A DNA stretch of 64,000 nucleotides, taken from the NCBI GenBank assembly GCA_039621445.1, contig CP154957.1:36544696-36608695 (forward strand), given 5' to 3'. Position 1 is the stretch's first letter. The number at the start of each line of letters is the position of its first letter. Below, piece by piece: positions 46,384 through 57,600 of this stretch. This DNA comes from Euglena gracilis (lineage: Eukaryota; Euglenida; Euglenophyceae; Euglenales). The translations under genes and the position numbers were made by a program. Below the pieces are notes generated by a model. That model made no database searches. It saw only the letters and a program-made list of their open reading frames with translations, and was not told the DNA's origin.

Positions 46384-46388
46384 ATGAG
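46384..46388. repeat. Right target-site duplication ATGAG
   Basis: Exact copy of the five bases at 33797-33801, adjoining the outer end of the right inverted repeat. Confidence 0.9.
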
Positions 46389-47166
46389 GAAGAGGGAGGT
46401 TAAATAAATATAAAATCGAAACAGATTTTTTAATTGTCGACTGTCGTTGTTGTGTGGTGTTTGGTATTATGCAGAAATATTTTTGGTAAAAGCACTAAAA
46501 AAATCATCTCGAGACATGCATATTGCAAAAGTGCATGAAAATGAACAAACGAAGGCATAAGTTAACCAAAGGAAATTAAATGGAGTGTTTTTATTTAGCA
46601 AAACAAAATCAAAAGACCCGAGGGTCGACCGACTTCTGCAAATTCGACCCCTCCCCAAATGACAAGATATGAATACTGAGGACGGCTGTGAGGGAATTTC
46701 CCTCCAAATTTGAAAACATTCCAGGCCTCAGAATTGACTCTCTATTTCTCTTATCGGTCATTCTTCCAAACACACCACTCTTGTCGATCGTCAATTGATG
46801 GCGAATATTCACCGCTCTTCGTGTTGCAGCAGGCAGGTGTTTCACCTGAAATGCCCAGTCGTTCGTTTCCTCTTTCCAAACCACACTTTTGGAGGGGTTC
46901 ATTTTTGTGACTTTGCTTAATTTTCCCTCCAAAACTGGTTAACCATGCTAACCATGATTGGGCACCAGGTATTATTTTCAAGGCGAAATTTCTCAAAATT
47001 TCTTTAAGGTTGTTTAAGGTTTCTGAAGAAGTTGAAAGGTTTTTGGCAAGGTCTATGGACACCACAAAGTGGGAACGTTGAACTTTCTGTGCGGATGATC
47101 GAGTCGGCCTGTCGCTCTAAGGTCACACCTCGCCCTGACCGTCAAGGTTTTGTTTCTGTTTTGCAG
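46389..47166. other. Stretch right of the transposon, no supported gene
   Basis: AT-rich sequence with short open frames on both strands. I see no motif or repeat that can be named. Confidence 0.4.
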
Positions 47167-50100
47167 CTGTCCAATTGACTTCGGGAACACATCCAAGATT
47201 CATAGAACCGAATTGTTTGATTTCGTGCCGTCACCTCTGGCAGGATGCTGGCCGATAAGTCGAACCCCCAGAGCGAACTCATCCTCGATATGTGGCACCA
47301 CGTGGCAGACATTGAGAAATACATGGTGTGTCAGGCCTCGTGGGAAAGGCTTCCTGGCCGAAGAATCCTGGCCGAAGAACTGCTCATGGGATGGAAGAGC
47401 AACCCCCCCCCCCCAGCGTCCAGCAAGTTGGGGGAGCTGTTGCCAGAAGCTCTGTCTGGGAAACCTGGGAAAGGGTCCCCCAAACTCTCAGTTTTGCATC
47501 CCGGATGAGGTGCTGGTCCCCGACTGCTAACCCCCCTCAAATATAAAGCCCCCCCCCCCCTGTGGGGGTTTTGTTTTGCCACCCAAATATGAAGCCCCCC
47601 CCCCCTGACGGGGAGCCAGACGATGGTGTCAATCAAGAAAAAGCTGAAAGTTTTGCGTGGACACACCATTTTTTTCACCAGAGGTAACGTACGTTTTCTC
47701 GAGATATTTTCGAAAAATCGATTTTGACCGATTTTGGGACCCCCGCAAAATGGCAGAGTCGAAACTGGGGGGGGGGGTGTTGTTTGGCGAATCCCACCCA
47801 GTTTGGACTTCAACTCGGGCCTGGCGGGGAGTCGGGGGTCAAATGGAGGTGATTCGGAAACCCAGTCGCTCGCGACTGAAAAGAAAAAATCCGGGAACTG
47901 CGCCAGGGTCATGGTGATAATCCGCGGTTTTCACGGTCTACCCAGGGGCGGGTCCGACCCCCCCTTTTGCCCAATGGTAAGCTTCGCTCTTTCCCACAAA
48001 GGGATAAGAGCTCAGCGACCCCCCTCCCACCTATAAGAAACCCGTTTCTTACAGGTGGCTTTCCAAAAACCAACCGAAAGGGTTTCTTACAGGTGGGGGT
48101 TTCTGAGAGGTGGATGTCGAGGTCATTGCTGGGAGGTTTCTTGCAGGTGGGAGTTTCTCACAGGTGGCTCCAATGCTTGTCCCATCCTCCTATTATATTC
48201 TTGTATTCTTGTATTCTTGTTCTAATAAAACAATAGCCAATTGATTTTTCAAAACACAGGAAGAAACACAGGAGCTCCGCCTCCAGTGCGTGCCAAAAAG
48301 CAGCACCAACTCTTCCTGTGCTAGACAGGAGCGTTTTTTGTCTGTTGCACCTCCGACAATTGTGCTCGACTACTCTCGTTTAACATGACATCTTATAGGT
48401 GTCCAACCAAGAGCTCCCAAGGGGTTTCGTACAGGTGGGGGTCGCTGAGCTCTTATCCCTTTATGGGTAAGAGCGAAGCTTACCCCTGGGGAAAGGGGGG
48501 GGTCGAACCCCCCCTCCCGCCACCTCGGGAACCGGCGGATTATCACCATGATCCCGGCTCCGTTCCCGGAAATTTTTTTCAGTCACGAGCGACTGGATTT
48601 CTAGTTTCCGAATCACCTCCGTTTGACCCCCCGACTCCCCGCCAGGCCCGAGTTATTCACCCGCGAAGGGGTCCAAACTGGATAGGATTGGCCTCGTCCC
48701 CCTCTTCCGACTCTGCCATTTCGCTGGGGTCCAAAAATTGGTTAAAAAAAATCAATTTTTCGAAATTATCTCGAGAAAACGTGGATTACTTCCGTCTGAC
48801 GAAATGCACCCCCGGAGGCCCTCTATCGTCCCCCGTTCGTCGTTTTGGTCGCCGACATGCCTGGCTCGTGTTCCGGTTTTGTTGCCCAAAACGGACATTT
48901 TGGGGTGTTTTTTGGGCCGTTTTTTGCTCAAAAAAAATCGGTTTTCCCAAAATATCTCACAATCAAGCCAAATCAAAGGAAAAGTCCGGAGAGCAAAAAT
49001 GAAGCCCTTGGAATGCCCAATCCAACCATGGTTTATTTTCCCCCCAACTCTTCGTGTATCTTGAGTTACGGCCATTTTTTTGGCCAATTTCGGCCCATTT
49101 CAGGGCCCATTTTGGGCTGTTTTTGGGGCCAAAAAATCGATGTTTCCAAAGTATCTCGGAAATGAAGCAAAATCAAAGGAAATGTCCCAAGACCTAATTT
49201 GAAGCCCTTGGAAGGCCCCATCTAACAGTATTTTGGTTTCCCCGCACCTCCCCGCCTAGCCCGAGTTATTTTGGACAGTTTTGGCTTGTTTTGGCTCAGC
49301 TGTTTTTGGCCATTTTCGGGTCAAAAAATTGAGAAAAAGTTTTGCCCGAAACGAGCCTCCCACCCAGAAAAAAAATTTTTTGAGCCAAAATGTGCGTTTT
49401 TCGACCCCCCCCCCCGGGGGAAATCAAAAAAAATTGCCCGAAACGATTTTTTTTTGGCCTCCCGGACCCGGAAAACCTGTTTTTGAGCCGAATTGACCGT
49501 TTTGTCGACCCCCTGGGCCCCCCCGTTTCTGGCCCGAAACCTCTGCACTTCGGGTCAAAAATGTGTCAAAAAAGTCCAAAAAAATCGAAAAAAAATTTGG
49601 CCTCCCTTACCCGGAAAAACTGTTTTCGAGCCGAAAACGAGCGTTTTTTTTTTTTTTTTTACCCCCGTTTCTGGCCCGAAACTGATGCACTTTGGGTCAA
49701 AAATGGGTCAACAAAGTCGAAAAAAATCGAGAAAAAATTTTTGCCCGAAACGATGTTCTTTGGCCCCCCGGACCTGGAAAACTGTAATTGAGCCGAAAAT
49801 GGGCACCAAAGCCAACCAAACATTGCTTCCCATAACTCCGTCTCTGCCTGGCGTCCGAGCCACGTTTTCTGTTTTACCGTCAAAATCTGCGCCAGGTAAA
49901 GAGCTCAGCACCCCTCAAACCCTGGTTTCTTGTGGGTGAGGGGGTTTAACAAAAGAGGCATTTTTCTTTGGCACAATTGCATTGGTGCCGGTAATTTGAA
50001 ACCCCCATCGAGTTTTTTTTTCCTGAATGAACTCTGCATGGTTTGTGTTTGCCCGTTTCTGTCATCATTTGCTGTTGCAGGAAGAAGAAGACCCTGTTTG

Positions 50101-50197
50101 TTACGTTGGCTGCCCGATGAGATTTTGGCCTCGGTCCCTCACAGTTCAAAGCTGCAGTCGAGTGCCTGGCAGAAACGAAGAGTGCACCATCCTTTAG
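47167..50197 (+). CDS. Possible two-exon gene, short unrecognised protein
   Basis: A strong acceptor (tctgttttgcag) opens an exon at 47167. The upstream part contains in-frame stops, and ATG at 47245 starts MLADKSNPQSELILDMWHH…EKYM (27 codons) before a GTGTGT donor at 47326. A second strong acceptor (gctgttgcag) at 50080 opens EEEDPVCYVGCPMRFWPR… and ends at TAG 50195-50197. The two join in phase 0, giving about 65 residues. The intron would contain the fold-back element at 47694-48785. The exons could equally belong to a longer gene with pieces I missed. No domain is recognised. Confidence 0.35.
47694..48785. mobile_element. Fold-back element with ~350-bp inverted arms (R4)
   Basis: The sequence from about 47694 to 48035 is an imperfect reverse complement of about 48425-48785. 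Matched landmarks are 'cgttttctcgagata', 'aaatggcagagtcg', 'cagtttgga', 'cgggcctggcggggagtcg', 'atggtgataatccg', 'gtaagcttcgctctt' and 'gggataagagctcagcga'. The spacer of about 390 bp carries repeated 'gtttcttacaggtgg' words. No coding capacity is seen. Solo arms at 22835-23195 and 33565-33690 show that it is a multicopy family. Confidence 0.8.
48786..49880. repeat. Mixed R1 and R2 repeats
   Basis: 48950-49260 is an inverted copy of family R1 (compare 1-300). From 49320 to 49800 lie three to four diverged R2 units with 'tggcccgaaac', 'ttgggtcaaaaatg', 'gaaaaaattt' and 'ggcctcccggacccgg' in order. Frames through them are not annotated. Confidence 0.7.
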
Positions 50198-50639
50198 GGT
50201 GAAAAAGAACGCGAGATATTTGTGTATTTTTGTGTTGTATTTTTATTTTTGCGTTTACCGGCTCTTCTCTGCCATGTCGTGGTCATGGGAAATTTCGCGG
50301 TCACGCCAATCGCTAAACGTCTTACATTCAACTTTCAATTGCACTGTGTTTGAGGGCGTGCAACCGTGGATTAGAATGGAACATCCCAAACATAATTTAT
50401 TGCTTCATCTGAAAAACAAATGGTTAGCCACCCCGCCCAAATCCCGAGCATAAGGCAGTGACGGTACTTTTGGGAGCCACGCGTTCACCCTGAACTTACC
50501 AAATCTTCCAAACACGGCTTGGGGACCGCTGGTTTTTAGCACGGCACCTGGGGTTCTGCGCTTTGTTCTTGTGGGGCATGCCTTGCTGCCGGCGGCATGT
50601 TTTTTGGATTGTGATTTCGCGCGGGGTCAGAAGCCCCCG

Positions 50640-50950
50640 TTGTCGATGCAAGCCGAAAAGGGAGGAAGGGACACCGAGGGCGAAGCACAAAGACATTGTG
50701 AGGCCGGCGGTGCTGTTTGGATTGTTTTGGCGCGCTTGGTTAGGTGTCCGCGCCTCGCCGGAGTTGCCTGGTGCGCCTCCGACGTGACGGCGTGGCTTCT
50801 GTCCCCTGGGGGGGTCCCCCCCTCTTCCCCCCTGGCCCCATTTTCTGAAATGGGTGGGGGGTCGGGCTCACAATGTCTTTGTGCTTCGCCCTCGGTTTCC
50901 GAGTACGAGACGCCTCGGGCTCCGCACTTTGCCATTGTGAGGCCAGATTG
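50640..50950. repeat. Inverted-repeat module linked to the tyrosine-recombinase element
   Basis: 50668-50702 ('gggacaccgagggcgaagca…') is an inverted copy of 50868-50904. 50911-50943 ('cctcgggctccgcactttgcc…') is an inverted copy of 51793-51829, which lies in the recombinase remnant. 'gccggcggtgctgtttggatt' near 50702 is also inverted near 51770. DIRS-like elements carry inverted and internal complementary repeats at their ends, so this may be the element's far end. Confidence 0.55.
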
Positions 50951-50960
50951 TGCACTTAAA

Positions 50961-51451
50961 TTAGGAGGGCAGGGGCATTTTCCAAGGCACCTTGGGCCCC
51001 CAGTTTTTTACACTTGGCTGCAAAAGCCTCCACACCCATCCACTGACCAATTTAAGAAAACTTCTTGGGGAGAAAGGCCTATTTTTTGAGTAAACCCCTG
51101 CCATGTCCTGCGGGGTCTTGGTGCTGGTGGCCCCCTTGGCCTTTGTTCCAGCGCCTTTTGTGGCTGCAGATTCCTTCATGGCCTGTTGTGTCATCATGGC
51201 CCTTATTGCCTTCATGGCCTGTGCGGTTTTGGCTGCCATAGCCTCGCTTGGATGCATTGTGTGATTTGGATTGTTGGCCCCCATGGCCCTGGTTCCAATG
51301 GCCGCAGCGGCCTGGTGGTTGTTGCCTCTGCCCCCTGTTGGGTCTTCTGACAACTGTCTGCCAGGGTCCGTGGCCATCACTTTGGGTGGTTGGGTTGTGG
51401 AAATTTCTGTGGGGGAAATTTATTTCGGGGAAGGGGCAGCCACGGTTCGCC
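50961..51451 (-). other. Ala/Met-rich open stretch downstream of the orphan exon
   Basis: A minus-strand frame reads repeated MKAIRAMMTQQAMKES- and TKGAGTKAKGAT-type sequence. It reflects a 'atggcc/ggccat' word repeat. It follows a stop codon and has no start or splice support, so I treat it as low-complexity DNA rather than a gene. Confidence 0.3.
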
Positions 51452-51516
51452 TCAGTCGACCCGCGTCGTCAGGTTGTCCAGCTGCTGCTGCTGCTCCTTC
51501 TTGAAGCTCTCCAGCG
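51452..51516 (-). CDS. Orphan terminal exon, coiled-coil end
   Basis: A minus-strand acceptor (aagaagcacag) opens ALESFKKEQQQQLDNLTTRVD followed by TGA. The heptad-like helical sequence and clean stop look like a genuine last exon. No upstream partner was found on the minus strand; the next DNA is retroelement remnant, so the gene may be disrupted or the exon displaced. Confidence 0.35.
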
Positions 51517-51729
51517 CTGTGCTTCTTTGAAGTTGCACCTTTCATTGAATTATTTCAAAAAAAAAACAACAACTTTTTATTTGAGGTTCTGCACGAGCGT
51601 GACTTTGTGGATAATTTGAATTGATTGATTGTCTTCTTCTTTTCTCAATTGATGAGATATTTGATGCTCCTTTCTTCTGGGTGTCGAAGGGCAAATTAGG
51701 AATCAGCCAACTCCGGCGAAAAAAAGGCA

Positions 51730-52827
51730 CTAAGCAGGGACTCCTGGCCCAGCGGACGCAAGCAAATCCAAACAACACCGCCGGCGAACAATGCATGGCC
51801 TCACAAGGGCAAAGTGCGGAGCCCGAGGTGTCCCTGCCCCTCTGGTGGAGTGTGCCCCGAACACCTTGGGGGTCACCCCATGTTTGGCGGAAAATTATTT
51901 TTTGGTCGAAGCAATGGTGTCTCCGCTTGTGGCCCAGAAGGGGGGTTTTAATGAAATCAGAAGGGGGCCCCCAGGTCTAACGAATAATCTTGTTGCTGCA
52001 ACATGTGGCATCATCAAGTGAAATGGACTTATTTGGGGGCATGTGGAAATGTACACCATCCTCTCCCATTTGTGAAACTTCTGGCCTTAACGCTTAATTT
52101 TTATGTTGGGTGCCCTATCCAACACACTGGTGGTTCTTTTGACTTGTTCTAAATCAGAAGATCGATATAAACAGAGGATTCGTGAGCAAAAAATAAGCTG
52201 TGCACGCAATGCACAAATATCAGTGGGCATAGGCGCCTTTGCCAGCTCCGGGAGGATTGGGAGGGGATCCCAAAATGCCCCATACTTCTCCAGATTTTGC
52301 TTCCAAAGCCTTTTATAAGGTTTCAAAAGGGTGTGGAACCTTAGCCCACCAAACCCAGGAATCAAAAGCATAGCACTGTATGCATTACGGGCCTGGGCCT
52401 TAGAAAACTGGAATAATTGAATTAAAGCGTCATCCACTTGGCCTGTGGTGGCTTCAGGGGGGGGGGGCACCCAATTTTTTTAAAAAATTTCCCACAGAAG
52501 TGGAAAGGCAGTCTGATAACGTTTTAAACTGGGATTTCTCCCCAGGAAATCGTCAATGGTTTTTACTTGAATTTGTTTCCCATCCAATATTTGCCTGAGC
52601 AAATCATGCAAAGGTGTGGCCACCGGGGGGGCGGGGGGTAGAATTTGTTCCCACCTGCAATTGGTGAACATACCCCTGTAGGGGGTGATTTTCAGGCAGG
52701 GGGTCCATGGCTCTTTCATCTTTATTAATTGGGGCCACCAGGTGGTTGAATCATACATCTCTCTAAGGTTTTGCGAACCACCCCCCGGGGGGGCGGCTGC
52801 AGCCAGCCCCGATTTGGGCCCAGCCAA
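51730..52827 (-). pseudogene. Tyrosine recombinase remnant of a DIRS-like retroelement
   Basis: Reading the minus strand from 52827, the protein passes WWPQLIKMKEPWTP and DDFLGRNPSLKRYQ. It changes frame at a poly(G) run near 52460, continues to LIFCSRILCLYRSSDLEQ (about 52150-52195), meets a stop at 52087, and resumes as KVFGAHSTRGAGTPRA near 51838-51855. RSSDL and HSTRG are the box I arginine and the HxxR motif of tyrosine recombinases. This confirms the class. The C-terminal tyrosine is not recognised. The enzyme would integrate a circular cDNA of the element. Several stops and frame changes show it is dead. Confidence 0.72.
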
Positions 52828-53210
52828 GCCGCAGCAGCCCCTCCCCCCTGGGGGGGGGGGGGGTGCTGCTAGCCCTAGCTAGCCAGCCCCTTTTTGGGGG
52901 TCCAGTCCAAAAATTTTCGGCGCGAAGCGCCGAAATTTTTTGAAAAACTGTGTTCAAAAAGTGGCCAAAAATGGGGTTTGGGGGGCGTTTGGGGCATTTT
53001 TTGGGGGTTTCAGATGCATCATTTTTTCAAAACTGTGGTTTGCAGGTCATTTTTGGGCATTTTTCCGATTTCAGTCCAGCTCGCCCCGGTTCGGGTCCAG
53101 CCAGGGTCCAGCCCCCCCCCCCCCCCGGGGGGCGTGCTAGCCAGCCCAAAATTCTAGCCATCCCAAATTTCTAGCCCTAGCCCAGCAACCCCCCCCCCGG
53201 GGTCCTTGAT
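52780..53210. repeat. Insertion splitting the DIRS-like pol remnant
   Basis: Sequence rich in 'gctagccagccc' words with C/G runs at both edges separates the linker part of pol (ends near 53210) from its continuation (from about 52790). It includes the palindrome ATTTTCGGCGC…GCGCCGAAAAT near 52913-52941, of a type also seen at 4968 and 12628. It is probably a short repeat inserted into an already retrotransposed element. Confidence 0.5.
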
Positions 53211-54261
53211 GTATGGGTTGAATCCCTGTAGGAGGTGACCATCAAAACTTTGGTCTGGGGAAAATTTTTCAACCTGGGCAGAAAATTTTGAACTGTTGAC
53301 AAAGGGGGGTTTGCATAAAGATCCCCCATGTTGTCCAGTGGACATTGTAATGCATACACTGCTGTGGCCTCCCAGTGTGGCCATATGGCCACGAAATTAG
53401 GCAGTTTGTTGTTGCCTGGGGAGGCAAATATAACATCTGTTTCCAGATGTATGAACTTTTGGAAATGCTGCCTTAGCCAGTGAAAAATCTGGGGGTCTAT
53501 AGTATAATCCCCCCCTGTCCATTTCCCATCTGCTTATGGGGTCTGCCAGGTATCCTTTTGAAGGCACCCAGTTGACTTGGGGGTTTACTTGTTTTTTACA
53601 TGCACCATTTGAAAAATGGTCATAGGATTTTGTTGAAGGGGTCCTTTCTGCCCCCACCCCTTTTGTCAGGTAATAATAAATGACCTGGTTGTTTACGGAC
53701 AAAGAAACTGTTTCCCCAGGTTTGCTCAAACTTTTCACAGTGCTGATTGCTGCACTGAGCTCCTTTACATTTGTGTGTAAAATGTAGTATTTCTCCAAAA
53801 TTCCTGCACAATTTCTCTTGTGTTGATGCCCAGCCCCCCCCCTCCCCCATGCATGGGTGCTGCTGTCTGAATGCAACTCTCTGGTTGCATTTTGGGGGAA
53901 GGGTCTGCCCCCCCAGGTGTCCAAAAGATTTTTTATTTCCTTAATTGGGCATTGCTTTCCTGGGAAATGGGGTGTTTTGAGTCCAGGGGGCTGTGGACTT
54001 TGCCACCAAAAAAATTGCAAGGGTGTCTGTAAAAGCCCTTAAAAGGGGCAGGGCCATTAGACTGCATCCTTTTCGACCAATAATGGCAGCCAACTGCCTT
54101 TTTGACATGCAATATTTTTCACAGTTTTTCCCAGCTCCTTTTTTATGGTTTTGACTTTCTGGGGGGGTGTACCAGGCGTATGCTCTCTGCCCTTCCGATA
54201 AGGACGTAGGCATGAGAGCAGATCCTATTAGGAACTTCTCACTCCCCCTTTCTCTCTCCAC
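53177..54261 (-). pseudogene. RNase H and end of reverse transcriptase of the same DIRS-like element
   Basis: From 54261 the minus strand reads KRQLAAIIGRKGCSLMALPL, typical of the RT/RNase H connection. After a frame change it gives ELHSDSSTHAWG, NVKELSAAISTVKSL, SLSVNNQVIYYYLTKG and NWVPSKGYLADPISRW. These align with the RNase H order D…E…D…(A)D seen in DIRS/Ngaro elements, but the third acidic residue is N. Then LYANPPLSTVQNFLPRL matches the segment that links RNase H to the recombinase. The RT catalytic domain is missing: the element is truncated at about 54262, where plus-strand gag-element sequence begins. Confidence 0.72.
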
Positions 54262-54614
54262 GGGTGGTATTCTTTTATATTATTGTTTTTGCCTTTCTTC
54301 CTCGGACTTATTACAGTCGGTTATCCTTTCCCTGTCTGCTCCCTGTGCTTTGCTTCGGGAAGTGGGAAAAGGGTTTTTTGTTACTCTGATTTTCCTGACC
54401 CAAGTAGGTCCGCACCAAGGCGAAAGCGAGGCTTTTGGGTAAAAGGGGAATCAGACGTACACTTGGTAGCAGATTGGTTCGATCCTACGCTGACTGGCAG
54501 CGGAGAGCCCCTGCACCGTTATTACACGGTCGTAGCGTCAGCTCCCGGCTTCTAGTCAACGTCTAAGCAGACGAGCAGGCTCCGGAAGGCTCTGTACGGT
54601 ATTACCCGTTACAG
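54170..54614 (+). promoter_or_regulatory. Possible 5' LTR/leader of the gag-only element
   Basis: This sequence lies between the DIRS remnant and the gag frame. It ends TTACA, followed six bases later by TGGTGCCAGCACACC, a plausible tRNA-primer binding site (TGG start, complementary to a CCA 3' end). I could not find a matching 3' copy after 58572, so calling it an LTR is tentative. Confidence 0.3.
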
Positions 54615-54677
54615 CCCCTCTGGTGCCAGCACACCTGCTTATTTTTGTGGGTTTTTGTTGTTTTTGCCACCAGAAAG

Positions 54678-57600
54678 ATGCAAAGCACAGGCCCCAGCCA
54701 TCAATTCAATTATGCCTTATTACAGGCATCATTGCAAGACATTGACCAAGAAAATGGGGATTGGAAGCTTTTATGTGAAATTGCTTCCAGTTTCCACGCC
54801 GATGAGGCACAATTGGTTCAATTGTCACATTTGCAACATTTGTCATCATTGACGGTGGTCGGCGATGAGCCCTCCACATCATTGGCTTCAGAGGCTAATG
54901 CGGCCTCTTCCGCACTCACCTTGCCACAACGGGGGTATTTGCCTCTGTCTGCGGCAATGGTGCAGTTGCCCACACCGGAGAGACCCGTGGTGATTCCGCC
55001 ACCGGGCTTCTCTGGTGATGGTGGGCTAGAAACCCCGTGTTTCTTTCAACCACCACCCGCTCTTCCACCGGCAAGCCCTTACAGAGCTTTGCCACCACCA
55101 CCCGATATTGGGTGTTATCCCGCACTGCCTTGGCAGCCGGAGACTCGCCTAGTGGTACCAGAATTCTTCGGTACATCCCAACCCATGGATGGCTATGGGA
55201 AGGGCACGGGGGAGCTCCTCACTGCTGATGATGTGCAGGATATCGTTGCTCGGCTTCCAGGGGATCACCCCCTTGTGAGGCAGTTCAATCACATGCAACA
55301 ATGCGTTGCAGATTGTGCAACCGCACTGAACAAAGTGCTTCAGTTTGATGAGGACAACCAGAAACATGTCTTCACCGAGCTGGAATACTGCTGGAATTAC
55401 TTGCAGGAAGTTGGCAAATATTGCCAGAGGAATTTCGAAAGTGCGGGTATTGACCTTGCAAACTTTCGGGAAACCTTTGACAAAATGTGCCAACAACTCC
55501 CGCAAAACTTCCGGCAAACTAGTGAATACATGCACGAAGCAGAAATGAGGAATGACTCCAAGTTTCCGCACTTGCATGACTCACTACAACAGTTATCGGG
55601 ACAAATGGAGTCCTGTTCATCCGCGTTGTTGCATTTGCAACAACAGTTGCGTGCACGAGATTCCTCGTCTGCAACATCCAGTACTGGTGGATTTGTGTCT
55701 GTGGACCACTTCACCACCTTGTCCGCAACTTTTCATGAATCGCAACACCGCATTATGCAGTTGTGCGATGAAACGGTAAAGTTTCGGAAACTCCAGTCAC
55801 AAGCCAACGAGGAATTTGCTCCCCACACGTATGTGCGGCAGTTGGAGGAGCGACTTTCCCGTTTGGAGCAGAAAACCTGCTATTGTGACGCAAATCAGGT
55901 TGGATTATCCAATCTGAACGCGAAAGTCGCGGAAGTGGCACAACGGCAGGATTCCCTGAAGTTGCAGTTGCAATCCGACATTGGCGGGATTAACTCGGCC
56001 ATTGCCGGCTTGCAACAAAGCTATTCCGCACTTTCCCACCGAGTTCCGGACGTTAGCGGTATTCAAACGGCTATTGGGGAACTCCAGACCCGGTATGCAT
56101 CGGTGTCTACCAAAGTAACGGAAATGCAGTCTCTACCTGCAGGTTCTAGTTCCCGGATTACCGAGAACCCTGATTTCAGAGCTTTTTATGACAAAATGCT
56201 CACTGGCAATCAGGAAACCTTGCAAGATTTCTGCAATAGCCTATTACGGCTTGAGGAATCGGTTAATCGGAATGCCCAATCCATGCAAGGTGAGATTACC
56301 AGGTTGGATGAGCAAATTTCCGCGTTGTTGGATAAACCACAACCCGGAAATTTACCTTTGGGTACCACAACCGCGTTGTCGGATAACCCTGCACCGGTGG
56401 CACCCATCACCATTCTCTCAAATGCAGTAAAAGCATTAACGGGACAACTCCAATTATTGGATGAGTCTCACGGGAAACTTGTCCAAGATGTCACCGGAAT
56501 TTCTGAAAGGATCCCACATTTGGATGACTTTTCCCGTTACCGCAAACGTATTCACGCTTTGGAGGATGATGTTGACCCTATTTGCGGCCAACTGCGGCTT
56601 GTTGAGCATTTGGAGCAAAGTGTGCATGACTTGTCTGTGGGTTTGGACAGTGTGTCCAACCAACAGCGGGTTTCACACCGCATTTCGGCAGTATGCATTG
56701 CCGAAGATGCACCAAATGTTCCAGAGTCGCGTTTCCATAACCCGACTCTAGGTCCACATGCACCACCACCACCCGTGTTCGGCGTGTCACAATCCGCGAT
56801 TCCGCGACTTGTGCCACCATTGGCCTTGCCCATAAGCCAAACCCATTTTTCGGATGAATTTCCCGTTACGTGAACCGAATTTTTGGGAAACACGGCGATT
56901 CTGCCTGGTCTCCACCAAGAAATCCAGCATTCCATGCTTGTGCGTGGAATGAGCCAAACCCGTACACCGGGAGTGGGCCACATGTTGCATGTGCGACACA
57001 CCCCCACACCGGAGAGTCCCCGTATTACGGGTGACCAACAGGGTTTGCAACCAGATTTCCGGCGCCAGGATTCACCTTCACCAGAAGTATCGCGATTCCG
57101 ACAAGAATCCGGAAAGGATACGCCTGGTGCTCGAGCGTACCCGGGCCCGAAGCCACGGAATACCACCGAGGGTCAACGGGTTCCTCAGAAAGACTTCAAG
57201 GGCACCATAGCAATCGCGACAAGGTAAAACCCCATTGTGATGGTGATCCAACCACATGGAGACAGTTTTTTCGGGACTGGGAGTACAACTGCGCATTGAA
57301 AGGACCAACCCAGGACACAAACCCGGAGGTAATCAAGATGGAGTTCATCGATTGCCTCCCAAGGGACGAGAAGGAGCGCGCGCGACAACTTGTTATTCGC
57401 AACCGCGTTTCCTTTGATGAGCTGGTGGAGCAATACGCTTCCACCTGTTCAAGTTTGGTCGCCAGGATTACCTTGGAGAACAAGTGGCGGCAATGTGCCC
57501 CACCTGACCGCAAATGGAAGTCCATCGACCTTTGGTATGCCAAATGGTTGGGACTTGCCGCTGAAGTGGATGAACTCAGTGAAAAGCAAATGCGTGAACA

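Noticed and set aside
50571-51089. 172-codon plus-strand frame
   Set aside because: It lies across inverted repeats linked to the recombinase element and has no motif or splice context.
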